Assembly: GCA_934643185.1 (NCBI GenBank)
Contig: CAKUBN010000034.1
Span: forward strand, 1-24,975
Source of the DNA: an uncultured Eubacteriales bacterium
Lineage (GTDB): Bacteria; Bacillota; Clostridia; Oscillospirales; Acutalibacteraceae
Direction of reading: 5' to 3'
Length of the DNA stretch: 24,975 nucleotides
Below are positions 17,003 to 24,869 of this stretch, piece by piece (position 1 is the stretch's first letter; each line of letters opens with the position of its first letter). The notes beneath the pieces are model-generated. The model had not been told where the DNA came from. It saw only the letters and a program-made list of their open reading frames with translations, and did no database searches. A program made the position numbers and the translations under genes.

Positions 17003-17031
17003 ACTATACCACAAATCGGCATGTTTCGCAA
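17003..17031 (-). promoter_or_regulatory. Extended -10 sigma-A promoter for miaB
   Basis: On the minus strand, -35 TTGCGA (17031-17026), a 17-base spacer, and -10 TATAGT (17008-17003) with an upstream TGG extension (TGTGGTATAGT). The expected start near 16996 gives a leader of about 60 bases. The rest of the 16976-17160 gap holds the galK terminator and a bulged TTCCC/GGGAA hairpin at 17090-17107. Confidence 0.7.
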
Positions 17032-17120
17032 GGCAAAATCCCCCGTTTCAGAATATTTACAATTTCGCAATACCGTAAAGCCAAGGGCATTCCCAACGCT
17101 TGGGGAACGTCCTTTCACAC

Positions 17121-17156
17121 GCAAAAACGGCGGCTCAAAAATCAAAGCCGCCGTTT
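17121..17156 (-). terminator. Rho-independent terminator of galK
   Basis: On the minus strand, an 11-bp perfect GC-rich stem (arms 17156-17146 and 17135-17125) with a 10-base loop is followed by a T run (17127-17123). It begins five bases after the galK stop. Confidence 0.85.
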
Positions 17157-17160
17157 AATT

Positions 17161-18399
17161 TTATTCGATTGTCACTTTCGTGCCGCCTGCACTGCGCACA
17201 GAGAGCACATAGCAGCTCTTTTCGCCGAATACGCTCTGCATCTCTGCCTTAAATGCGTCCAGCATATCGAGCGGCACATACGCCTGCACCGTGCCGGCAA
17301 AGCCGCCGCCGTGTACGCGGTACGCGCCCTTGCCGTCGAGAATCTTTGCAATCAGCGCCAACGCGAGGGACAAGCCCTGCTCCTGCGGGTTTACAATCGC
17401 AAACACATTCTGGAGGTTCACCGCCGAGGAATGACCCGAGGCGATGACGCACTGCTTAAACGTCTCAAAGTCGCCCGCTTTCAGCGCCGCCACTTCCTTA
17501 TCCACCACACGGTTGTCGTCAAAGAAATGGATCGCACGCAAAATCGCGCGGTCGCCGACCTCTTTCCTGAGCTCCGGAATCTTCTTGTAGAACTCCTCCT
17601 CGCTCACCTCGCGCAGCACTTCGCCGCCAAGTGCTCTTGCAACGCTCTTCATCTCCGCCGGAATGGCCGCGTATTCGCCGGTCAAATCGGCATGGTTGCC
17701 GCCCGTATCCACAACGCACAGCGCGTAGCCGTAGCGGTCGAGGTCAAAGTCGATCTTCTCGATCTTCGGCGTGGAAAGGTCCTTAAAGTCCATCGTCGTA
17801 AAGCCGCCCACGCTCGCCGCCATCTGGTCGAGTAAGCCGGAGGGCTTGCCGAAGTACACGTTTTCCGCATATTTCGAGATCTGCGCCGCCTCCACGGGGT
17901 CGATCGCGTCGTTATTATACAGGTGGCTCAAAATCGTCACCACAAGCACCTCAAACGCCGCTGAGCTCGAAAGGCCGGAGCCCTTCAAAACACGCGAAGT
18001 CGTCACCGCGTCAAAGCCGCCCACTTCATAGCCGAGCGCCTTTAAGCGTGCGCACACGCCGCGGATAAGCGACGCCGAGCGCTCCTTTTCTGCTTCCTGC
18101 ACGTTAAGGTCTGCCGTATCGACCGTGTCCATCGGGAACCCGACGGATTTCAGGCGGATCACGCCGTTCTCAGTCTTCTTCACCGCCGCAATAACGTCCA
18201 GATTCACAGCCGCCGCCAGCACCTTGCCGTTGTTGTGGTCGGTGTGGTTGCCGCCCACCTCGGTTCTGCCCGGCGCACTAAAATATGAAAGCGCATTAGC
18301 ATCCCCGAACTCCTCCGCAAAGTAAGCGGAAAGCTCCCCATAACGCTTCTGCTGCTCGGCCGCTTCCGCGCCGTACAGTGTTTTTAAATCAATGACCAT
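17161..18399 (-). CDS. galK: Galactokinase-like GHMP kinase
   Basis: A 412-residue GHMP-family sugar kinase, expected to phosphorylate galactose at C1 for the Leloir pathway. The sugar-binding motif is APGRTEVGGNHTDHNNG (42-58), the ATP loop is GSGLSSSAA (140-148), the catalytic Asp is probably Asp191 in GLLDQMA, and GGGFAGTVQA is the third GHMP motif near the C terminus. The first motif differs from the textbook GEHTDYN form: Asn replaces the sugar-contacting Glu and His replaces Tyr. This divergent form fits clostridial galactokinases, but another sugar is possible. GGGAGG precedes the ATG by 9 bases. It lies 18 bases after the YcxB-like gene, and a strong terminator follows. galE is nearby but in a separate unit. 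Confidence 0.88.
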   Translation of the reverse strand: MVIDLKTLYGAEAAEQQKRYGELSAYFAEEFGDANALSYFSAPGRTEVGGNHTDHNNGKVLAAAVNLDVIAAVKKTENGVIRLKSVGFPMDTVDTADLNVQEAEKERSASLIRGVCARLKALGYEVGGFDAVTTSRVLKGSGLSSSAAFEVLVVTILSHLYNNDAIDPVEAAQISKYAENVYFGKPSGLLDQMAASVGGFTTMDFKDLSTPKIEKIDFDLDRYGYALCVVDTGGNHADLTGEYAAIPAEMKSVARALGGEVLREVSEEEFYKKIPELRKEVGDRAILRAIHFFDDNRVVDKEVAALKAGDFETFKQCVIASGHSSAVNLQNVFAIVNPQEQGLSLALALIAKILDGKGAYRVHGGGFAGTVQAYVPLDMLDAFKAEMQSVFGEKSCYVLSVRSAGGTKVTIE

Positions 18400-18417
18400 G
18401 TTGAAAAACCTCCCGGT

Positions 18418-19089
18418 TTATTTTTTGAGCATCTGTGTAAATTTCAATTTATGTACTTTAGATTCGATAAACGGGCGGAACTTTTCCAACGTTTCCTTTT
18501 CCATGTCTTCTTTTCTGAATACCATGGATTTGCCGTTATCAAAATACATGATGTAGTGCTGTCTGCTCTCGCCCACGTCGATCATGTGCTTGTAATCGAC
18601 CTTGATGCGGTTGCCGTTTTTCATGTTGATGACGCTGTTCGTCATGAAAATAAGCGTCGTCTCCGTCAAGTGCATCACGGCAGGATTATTGTTGCGAATT
18701 TTAGAAAGCCAGCGCGTGCAGCGAATGACAACAATCAACGTAATCGCCACATACATGATAAGCAGCGATAAAATGAAATTGCCCACGTAAAAATGCCCCG
18801 CGTTGAACGCAAAGAGGAACGAGAACACGAGCGGCACGATAATAAACGCCGGGATAAGCCACTTAAAGCGCCCAAGCGTAGAATAATAAATGAACGCCTT
18901 GTAGTCGTCCTCGCCGATCTGGCTCGTCACGCGGAATTCTTCCTTTTCCGGCGCTTTCTTTTCTTCCGCCTTCTTCTCCTTGTCCTTCGGCGTTTCCTTT
19001 CCGGTCAGCTCGCGGATGTAGCGGTCAATGTCCTCGTCGGTCTCCACCGCCGTTTCCAGCACCTCGTCCGTTTTTCTTTCTTCTGCCAT
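18418..19089 (-). CDS. YcxB-like two-helix membrane protein of unknown function
   Basis: A 223-residue protein. Residues 1-55 are charged and Lys/Glu-rich (probably disordered or coiled), two membrane helices follow (about 77-97 and 103-123), then a cytoplasmic beta-rich domain (about 130-205) of the YcxB type, containing LTETTLIFMTNSVINMKNG and a basic C terminus. I do not recognise a specific function. The start is the ATG at 19089, one base after the ligA stop, which implies translational coupling; a GTG 33 bases upstream inside ligA is less likely. It lies between ligA and galK, which share no clear theme with it. Confidence 0.7.
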   Translation of the reverse strand: MAEERKTDEVLETAVETDEDIDRYIRELTGKETPKDKEKKAEEKKAPEKEEFRVTSQIGEDDYKAFIYYSTLGRFKWLIPAFIIVPLVFSFLFAFNAGHFYVGNFILSLLIMYVAITLIVVIRCTRWLSKIRNNNPAVMHLTETTLIFMTNSVINMKNGNRIKVDYKHMIDVGESRQHYIMYFDNGKSMVFRKEDMEKETLEKFRPFIESKVHKLKFTQMLKK

Positions 19090-19090
19090 A

Positions 19091-21100
19091 TCAGTCTTCG
19101 TTCCTTTCCGTGTTGTCCTCACCGTTTAAAAGTGCCAAAAGCTCCGCCTCCGTCAATACGGGGATGCCCAGCGTCTGCGCCTTTACTAGCTTGCTGCCGG
19201 CTTCCTCGCCCGCCACAACGTAGCTCGTCTTTTTCGAGACCGAGCCGCTCACCTTGCCGCCCGCCTTTTCAATCAGCGCCGCGGCTTCCGTGCGCTTCAT
19301 CGTCGGCAGCGTGCCCGTCAGTACGAACGTCTTGCCGAGGAACTTCGTGTCCGTCGCGACCGTCTCCGCCGTCATGTTCACGCCCGCCGCTTTTAATCTC
19401 TCGATGAGCTCTATCGCCGAGTGCCTTCTGAAAAACGCGTAGACCTCCTGCGCCATAATGCCGCCGAAGCCGTCTATCGCCGCGATCTGCTCCTCGTCCG
19501 CCGCGATCAGCGCGTCCATATTGCCGAACGCGCCCGCAAGCAGCTTTGCCGCCTTCGCGCCGATATGCGGAATGCCGAGCGCAAACAGCAGCTTTGATAA
19601 ATCATTCTCTTTCGATTTCTGGATCGCCGCAACAAGATTTTCCGCGCTCTTTTTGCCGAAGCGGTCGAGCGTTTCAAGCTCCTGCGCCGTAATGCCGTAT
19701 AAATCGGCCGGCGAGTGCACATCAAGCGCCGCGCTCAGCTGTTCAAGCGCCGCCGGGCCAAGGCCGTCAATGTCCATCGCGTCGCGCGACGCAAAATGGA
19801 TGAGGTTGCGCATCAGCTGCGCCGGGCACTGCGGGTTCGTGCAGCGCGCCGCCGCCTCGCCCTCCACGCGCGTGATGATCTCTCCGCACGAGGGGCACGT
19901 CTCCGGCAGGCGGTACGGCACGGTGCCCTCCGGGTTTGAAACGACCGAAACGACCTCCGGGATGATCTCGCCTGCCTTGCGGATGATGACGCGCGAGCCG
20001 ATGCGGATGTCTTTTTCCGTGATGAAATCCTGGTTGTGCAGCGTCGCGCGGCTGACCGTCGTGCCGGCCAAAAACACCGGCTCAAACACGCCGGTCGGCG
20101 TCAAAACGCCCGTGCGCCCTACGGCGACCTCAATGTCCACGAGCGTCGTCTCCTTCTCTTCCGGCGGGTACTTGTACGCCTCCGCCCAGCGCGGGAATTT
20201 CGCCGTGCTACCGAGCGCCTCGCGCTGAGAGAAGCTGTCTACCTTCACCACCGCGCCGTCGATCGGGTACGAGAACGTGCCGCGCTCGTTGCCGATCTCG
20301 CGGATTTTCTCGATCACCGTTTCAATGTCACCCGTGCGGCAGTAAAGCGGAGACACCGTAAAGCCGAGCTCCTGCAGGCGCTTTAACGCGTCCGCGTGCG
20401 TCGTGATGGTCTCGCCCTCGATGACCTGAATGTTGAACACAAAAATATCCAGCGTGCGCTGCGCCGTGATCTTCGGGTCTTTTTGTCTTAAGGATCCCGC
20501 CGCCGCGTTGCGCGGGTTTTTAAACGGCTTTTCTTCCAAAAGCTCCTGCCGCTCACACAGCCGCAGAAAGCTTTCGTCCGACATATACACCTCGCCGCGC
20601 ACCTCTAAAAACGGCAGCGGCTCCTTGAGTGTTTTCGGTACAGATTTGATCGTGCCGATGTTCAGCGTCACGTCCTCTCCCGTGATGCCGTCGCCGCGCG
20701 TAGAGCCGCGCGTATACACGCCGTTCACGTATTCCAGCGCCACGGAAAGGCCGTCAAACTTCGGCTCTACAACATATACCGGGTCGTCCACAACGGCGCG
20801 CACGCGGCGGTCAAAGTCGCGCAGCTCGTCTTCGGAAAACGAGTCATGCAGGCTCTCCATCGGCACGGTGTGCGTCACTTCCGTAAACGTGTTGTAGCCC
20901 GCCGCGCCCACGTGGTTCGTCGGCGAGTCCTCCGTTTTCAGCTCCGGAAACGCCGCTTCCAGATTTTCCAAGCGGCGGTACAGCATGTCGTACTCATAAT
21001 CGCTGATCTCCGGCGCGTCCTCGGTGTAGTATTTTTTATTGTGGTATTCGATCTGTTCCCGCAGCGCCTTGATCTGCTGCCGGGCCTGTTCGTGCGTCAT
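19091..21100 (-). CDS. ligA: NAD-dependent DNA ligase
   Basis: A 669-residue bacterial ligase that seals nicks in replication and repair using NAD+. Domains in order: Ia NAD-binding (YYTEDAPEISDYEYD, about 24-38), the adenylation domain with KFDG (catalytic Lys114), the OB fold, a zinc finger with Cys402, Cys405, Cys420 and Cys425, the helix-hairpin-helix region (about 440-580), and a C-terminal BRCT domain (about 590-660) starting GKTFVLTGTLP. Length is normal. GGAG lies 8 bases before the ATG, and a plausible promoter lies in the 91-base gap after yunB. It heads the ligA-ycxB-like-galK unit. Confidence 0.98.
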   Translation of the reverse strand: MTHEQARQQIKALREQIEYHNKKYYTEDAPEISDYEYDMLYRRLENLEAAFPELKTEDSPTNHVGAAGYNTFTEVTHTVPMESLHDSFSEDELRDFDRRVRAVVDDPVYVVEPKFDGLSVALEYVNGVYTRGSTRGDGITGEDVTLNIGTIKSVPKTLKEPLPFLEVRGEVYMSDESFLRLCERQELLEEKPFKNPRNAAAGSLRQKDPKITAQRTLDIFVFNIQVIEGETITTHADALKRLQELGFTVSPLYCRTGDIETVIEKIREIGNERGTFSYPIDGAVVKVDSFSQREALGSTAKFPRWAEAYKYPPEEKETTLVDIEVAVGRTGVLTPTGVFEPVFLAGTTVSRATLHNQDFITEKDIRIGSRVIIRKAGEIIPEVVSVVSNPEGTVPYRLPETCPSCGEIITRVEGEAAARCTNPQCPAQLMRNLIHFASRDAMDIDGLGPAALEQLSAALDVHSPADLYGITAQELETLDRFGKKSAENLVAAIQKSKENDLSKLLFALGIPHIGAKAAKLLAGAFGNMDALIAADEEQIAAIDGFGGIMAQEVYAFFRRHSAIELIERLKAAGVNMTAETVATDTKFLGKTFVLTGTLPTMKRTEAAALIEKAGGKVSGSVSKKTSYVVAGEEAGSKLVKAQTLGIPVLTEAELLALLNGEDNTERNED

Positions 21101-21145
21101 AAGTTTATCTCCGTGTCATTTCAAGATATTTCGATACTTGCACTT

Positions 21146-21174
21146 ATCTTACCACAAAGCGCGCAAAAATCCAA
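21146..21174 (-). promoter_or_regulatory. Probable extended -10 promoter for ligA
   Basis: On the minus strand, -35 TTGGAT (21174-21169), a 17-base spacer and -10 TAAGAT (21151-21146) with a TGG extension. The -35 is weak (three of six). The bases TTTGTGGTA are identical to those at the miaB promoter. Transcription would start near 21139. Confidence 0.5.
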
Positions 21175-21191
21175 CGGCTATTCATAATTTT

Positions 21192-21785
21192 TTATCCCGC
21201 GCGCACCACGCCGTACTGCGGCACGTCGCCCGCAAGCACCGCTTCATACACAGGGTACACCGCCGTCACCGTTATGGGCTCCGCGCCGTCCCGCTCCGCC
21301 GTGAACAGCGTCGCTTCAATATGTAGCACCGTTCGGTACGCCGTGCGGTTGATGCCCGCACCTATCAGTGTACTTTCCAGCCGCACCGAAACGGCGCTTT
21401 CCACCGAAAACCGCACGGGTATTTTCACGCCGCGCCCATTTAGAAGCGTCAGCCCCGTCAGATTCCCAAGCGGAACCCACGCTTTCGCCGTGCCGTTCAG
21501 ACTTTTCTGCAAAGCATCCGTCAGCTCCGCTTCCAGCGCGCCGAGCGCATACGTCGTCAAAACCGTCTCTGCCCCGTGATTTTCCGCGGTCTCCTGCGGC
21601 AGATACTCCGCCGCCGTCTGTGCAATTTTCTTCTGTGCATGTGCCGTCAGCGCCGCCGTGCGCAGCTCTGCCTTCATCGCGGGCAGCCGCAGCTCGGCAA
21701 ACACAAAAACGGAGACGAACAGCAAAAACGCCAGCACGCGCCGTTTGCGCCCGCGTCTATATCGTCTTCGGCGATACCGATACAT
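21192..21785 (-). CDS. yunB: Sporulation protein YunB family
   Basis: A 197-residue protein with a strongly basic N terminus (RRRRYRRGRKRR), one membrane helix (about 17-34) and an external domain. The YunB signatures are LTGLTLLNGRGVKIPVRF, the following strand with GAGINRTAYRTVLHIEA, and a C-terminal AVLAGDVPQY. Family members are needed for normal sporulation in Bacillus; the molecular role is not known. Its presence suggests that the organism belongs to a spore-forming lineage. It lies 59 bases after maf. AAAGGAC, its apparent ribosome site, lies inside a long hairpin arm. Confidence 0.82.
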   Translation of the reverse strand: MYRYRRRRYRRGRKRRVLAFLLFVSVFVFAELRLPAMKAELRTAALTAHAQKKIAQTAAEYLPQETAENHGAETVLTTYALGALEAELTDALQKSLNGTAKAWVPLGNLTGLTLLNGRGVKIPVRFSVESAVSVRLESTLIGAGINRTAYRTVLHIEATLFTAERDGAEPITVTAVYPVYEAVLAGDVPQYGVVRAG

Positions 21786-21790
21786 AAATC

Positions 21791-21834
21791 ATCAGTCCTT
21801 TCCGATACGCCAGTATACGCCGAAAAGGACTGAT
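21791..21834 (-). promoter_or_regulatory. Hairpin that covers the yunB ribosome-binding site
   Basis: Arms 21834-21824 and 21801-21791 form an 11-bp perfect stem, extended after one mismatch by two more pairs, around an inner loop of about 20 bases. The downstream arm contains AAAGGAC, the only plausible ribosome site of yunB. No T run follows, which argues against a simple maf terminator. The structure could hold back translation of yunB from readthrough transcripts. Confidence 0.6.
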
Positions 21835-21844
21835 CGTGCCTGTC

Positions 21845-22417
21845 TTATATTTTGTCCGTCTTTAAAAGCTTTTTCGCTTCCTGCATCACGTGCGCCGCAG
21901 GCAGACCGAAAATGTTGTTGTAGTCGCCCTCAATGCCCTCAACGAACAGCGCTGCCGGGCCCTGAATGCCGTAGCCGCCGGCCTTGCCCATCGGCTCACC
22001 GCTTTGCACGTAGGCATCAATTTCGCTTTCCGTCAGGGGGTAAAACTTCACTTTCGTCTCCTGGCTGAACGAAACGCGCTCGCCGTGGTATTCCATGCAA
22101 ACGCCGGTAAACACCGTGTGCACGCGCCCGGAAAGCAGGTGCATAAAGCGGTCTGCATCCGCTAAATTCTTCGGCTTGCCGAGAATCTCCCCGTCAATGT
22201 ACACCACCGTGTCCGCCGCGATCACAAGGTCATCGCCTTCGCACTTCGGCAAAACGGCTTCCAATTTGCGGCGGGAAAGCTCCTTTACAAGCGCGTCCGG
22301 CGCCTTTGGGCCATTCGATTCATCGGCGTTCGAGACGATCACGACAAACTCAATGCCCGCACGCTCCAGAATTTCCTTGCGGTTTACGGAGGACGACGCT
22401 AAAACGAAACGCGCCAT
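21845..22417 (-). CDS. maf: Maf-family nucleoside triphosphate pyrophosphatase
   Basis: A 190-residue house-cleaning pyrophosphatase that hydrolyses modified or non-canonical NTPs (dTTP/UTP-type in the YhdE subgroup). The phosphate-binding start is LASSSVNRKEIL (6-17), AADTVV holds the general-base Asp69, and EPMGKAGGYGIQG is the later conserved block; many relatives have Asp where this has Gly (EPxDKAG). The frame is open upstream, but the ATG at 22417 is right: it overlaps the galE stop by one base (TGATG), and the conserved motif begins five residues later. It is translationally coupled to galE. Confidence 0.93.
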   Translation of the reverse strand: MARFVLASSSVNRKEILERAGIEFVVIVSNADESNGPKAPDALVKELSRRKLEAVLPKCEGDDLVIAADTVVYIDGEILGKPKNLADADRFMHLLSGRVHTVFTGVCMEYHGERVSFSQETKVKFYPLTESEIDAYVQSGEPMGKAGGYGIQGPAALFVEGIEGDYNNIFGLPAAHVMQEAKKLLKTDKI

Positions 22418-23436
22418 CAGCTGTTGTAGCCGTTCGGGTTCTGCGTCTGCCAGCGCCAGGAGTCCGCACACATGTCGTCGAGCGTCTTCTGCGCCTTCCA
22501 GCCGAGCTCCTTATACGCCTTCGTGCAGTCTGCGTAGCACTCCGGAATGTCGCCCGCGCGGCGCGGCTTGATCTCATACGGAATCTTGTGGCCGACGCAC
22601 TTTTCAAACGCGTGTACAATGTCCAGCACAGAGTAGCCCACGCCGGTACCGAGGTTGTAAATCTTCACGCCGCAGTGCGGGTCGTCGAATTTCTTCAGCG
22701 CCGCCACATGGCCCTCTGCAAGGTCAACGACATGGATGTAATCGCGCACGCCGGTGCCATCCTTCGTCGGATAATCGTCGCCGAAAACGCCAAGGCAGCG
22801 CAGCTTGCCCACTGCCACCTGTGTGATGTACGGCACAAGGTTATTCGGAATGCCGTTCGGGTCTTCGCCGATGGTGCCGCTCTTGTGCGCGCCCACCGGG
22901 TTGAAGTAGCGCAGGATGATCGGGTTAAAGTCCGGGTTCGCGTGTGCGTAGTCCTTCAAAATGCGCTCGATCATCAGCTTTGTCGTGCCGTAGGGGTTCG
23001 TCGTCGAAAGCGGGAAATCCTCGCGGATCGGCACGGAAGCCGGGTTGCCGTACACCGTTGCCGAGGAGCTGAACACAAAGTTGTTCACCTTAAACTCCGC
23101 CATCACCTTCAAAAGGCTCAGGGTCGAAATGAGGTTATTTTCATAGTAACGCAGCGGGATCTGCACAGATTCGCCGACTGCCTTCAGGCCTGCAAAATGG
23201 ATGACGGCGAAAATCTCGTCCTCCGCAAAGATCTTGCGCAGCGCGTCCTCGTCGCACACATCCGCCTCAAAGAACTTCACTTTTTTGCCGCTCAAATTTT
23301 CAATGCGGTCTACGACCAGCGCCTTGCTGTTTACAAGATTATCCACGATCGTCACGTCGTAGCCCTTTTCAAGGAGAGAAATGCAGGTGTGGCTGCCAAT
23401 ATAGCCCGTACCGCCCGTAACCAAAATTCTTTTCAT
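22417..23436 (-). CDS. galE: UDP-glucose 4-epimerase
   Basis: A 339-residue short-chain dehydrogenase-type epimerase interconverting UDP-glucose and UDP-galactose with bound NAD+. The Rossmann motif is GGTGYIGS (8-15). The catalytic set is Ser124 (FSSSATVYG), Tyr149 and Lys153 (NPYGTTK). YFNPVGAHKSGTIGEDPNGIPNNL and VRDYIHVVDLA are typical of bacterial GalE. GAGG lies 10 bases before the ATG. It supplies galactosyl donors and, with galK, part of the Leloir pathway, but it is in another transcription unit. An IS110 element sits directly upstream, so its native promoter has probably been displaced; I see no convincing minus-strand promoter in the first 100 bases. Confidence 0.97.
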   Translation of the reverse strand: MKRILVTGGTGYIGSHTCISLLEKGYDVTIVDNLVNSKALVVDRIENLSGKKVKFFEADVCDEDALRKIFAEDEIFAVIHFAGLKAVGESVQIPLRYYENNLISTLSLLKVMAEFKVNNFVFSSSATVYGNPASVPIREDFPLSTTNPYGTTKLMIERILKDYAHANPDFNPIILRYFNPVGAHKSGTIGEDPNGIPNNLVPYITQVAVGKLRCLGVFGDDYPTKDGTGVRDYIHVVDLAEGHVAALKKFDDPHCGVKIYNLGTGVGYSVLDIVHAFEKCVGHKIPYEIKPRRAGDIPECYADCTKAYKELGWKAQKTLDDMCADSWRWQTQNPNGYNS

Positions 23437-23457
23437 AAGAAACCGTCCTCGTATAAT
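23430..23457 (+). promoter_or_regulatory. Candidate promoter at the left end of the insertion sequence
   Basis: A perfect -10 TATAAT (23452-23457) with a -35-like TTTTCA (23430-23435) 16 bases upstream. The -35 lies in the galE start region. Transcription would start near 23464, just before the first hairpin of the candidate bridge RNA. In IS110 elements a stronger promoter is often made when the ends join in the circle. Confidence 0.45.
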
Positions 23458-23463
23458 AAAATA

Positions 23464-23660
23464 GTAGTATTTATAGACCGCTCTCCAGCGGGATGCTACA
23501 ATATTTAAGATGCTGTGGATTGGTGGTGACCTCCTACCGCAAAGACGGTTTCAGAAAGGCTCCAACCACAGCTTCTTTGTTGAAATGTTAATCAGTTAGA
23601 TACCGCCGGACGGTTTATTTGGAACGAGGTTACAAGAACAAAGAAGTCTGTGGTCCCAAG
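23464..23660 (+). ncRNA. Candidate IS110 bridge (seek) RNA
   Basis: Three structures follow in order. A 5' hairpin CCGCT/AGCGG lies at 23478-23491. A first long stem (23512-23523 with 23562-23572, one bulge) encloses an internal loop and an apical hairpin ACCG/CGGT (23536-23549). A second stem (23572-23581 with 23637-23646, 10 bp perfect) encloses a larger internal loop and another ACCG/CGGT hairpin (23602-23614). A 5' stem-loop followed by two looped stems is the known plan of IS110 bridge RNAs, with target and donor guides in the loops. The second loop carries TCAGTTAGA (23592-23600), identical to the right end of the element. The structure is seen; the function is inferred. Confidence 0.6.
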
Positions 23661-23693
23661 CAGCATCGAAATAAATACGCCGGAGGTATCAAA

Positions 23694-24869
23694 ATGGTTT
23701 GTGTTGGAATTGATGTTGCGAAAGATAAACATGACTGCTGCATCCTTAGCTCGGAAGGTGAAGTTTTGGCAGATGTCTTCACCATCGCTAACAATGCAGA
23801 AGGATTTGGCGCGCTTCTGCAAACAATTAAAGACTGCACCAAAAAGTCAGACAAAATAAAAGTAGGGCTTGAGGCTACCGGGCATTACAGCTACAACATC
23901 CTTGGGTTCCTTCTTGACAACGGTCTGCCAACTTATGTCATTAACCCTCTGCACACCAATCTGTACCGAAAAAGTCTCAGCCTTCGTAAAACTAAAACTG
24001 ATCGTGTGGATGCAAGAACGATCGCAACTATGCTGTTATCCGATGTAGACCTCAAGTCCTACACAAATATAGCATACCACAACGAAGAGCTAAAGTCACT
24101 AACAAGATACAGATTTGATAAAGTTCAGGAGAGAGCAAAGCTGAAGCAATCCGTATCCAGACTGGTCACGATTTTATTTCCTGAATTGGAGCATCTCGTT
24201 CCGACTCTTCACTGTGCCTCGGTTTACTCGCTTTTCAGTAAATATCCCGGTGCAAAGCAAATTTCAGAAATTCATCTCACCAAGCTAACAAATCTTCTTA
24301 TAATGGCATCCAAAGGTCATTACGGAAAAGACAAAGCGATTCAAATTCGAGATGCAGCCAAAGTTTCTATTGGTTCTGTTATGCCTGCCAAGTCTCTGGA
24401 ACTGAAGCATACCATTAAACTCATTCAGGAGCTCACTTCCGAGATCAATGAAATTGAGAGTGCGATTCAGCAAATCGTAGATGAACTGGATCCTCCGATC
24501 CTTTCTATCCCCGGAATGGGAATCCATTCAGCGGCCGTGATCCTTGCCGAAATCGGTGATTTTTCCAATTTTGATTCTCCTGATAAAATTCTTGCTTACG
24601 CCGGCTGCTCTCCGTCTACATACCAGTCGGGAAAACTCACAAACTGCTATGCGCACATGGAAAAGCGTGGTTCGCGTTATTTGCGATATGCCCTTTACAA
24701 CGCAACAAAGTACGTCTGCTATTGGAATCCTGTTTTTGCCGAATACCTTGCTAAGAAACGCGCCGAAGGAAAGCATTACAATGTCGCACTTTCTCATGCT
24801 ACGAAGAAACTTGTGCGGCTGATTTATGCCATGGAGAAATCTCGACAGCCATATAACCGCATAGCATAA
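23694..24869 (+). CDS. IS110-family transposase (DEDD recombinase)
   Basis: A 391-residue intact recombinase. The N-terminal RuvC-like DEDD domain shows GIDVAKDKHD (Asp7), VGLEATGHY (Glu60) and KTDRVDA (Asp103, Asp106). A coiled-coil middle follows. The C-terminal Transposase_20 domain shows SIPGMGIHSAAVILAEIGDF and YAGCSPSTYQSGK, with the probable catalytic Ser312. The start is the ATG at 23694, with GGAGG 7 bases upstream; the frame is open 25 codons further, but that extension lies in the candidate bridge RNA. Length is normal for the family, and no frameshift or internal stop is present, so it may be active. Codon use is more AT-rich than in the host genes. Confidence 0.95.
   Translation: MVCVGIDVAKDKHDCCILSSEGEVLADVFTIANNAEGFGALLQTIKDCTKKSDKIKVGLEATGHYSYNILGFLLDNGLPTYVINPLHTNLYRKSLSLRKTKTDRVDARTIATMLLSDVDLKSYTNIAYHNEELKSLTRYRFDKVQERAKLKQSVSRLVTILFPELEHLVPTLHCASVYSLFSKYPGAKQISEIHLTKLTNLLIMASKGHYGKDKAIQIRDAAKVSIGSVMPAKSLELKHTIKLIQELTSEINEIESAIQQIVDELDPPILSIPGMGIHSAAVILAEIGDFSNFDSPDKILAYAGCSPSTYQSGKLTNCYAHMEKRGSRYLRYALYNATKYVCYWNPVFAEYLAKKRAEGKHYNVALSHATKKLVRLIYAMEKSRQPYNRIA

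Noticed and set aside
23619..23693. 25-codon N-terminal extension of the transposase
   Set aside because: It overlaps the structured noncoding region and has no ribosome site. The ATG at 23694 has GGAGG and starts right before the DEDD motif.
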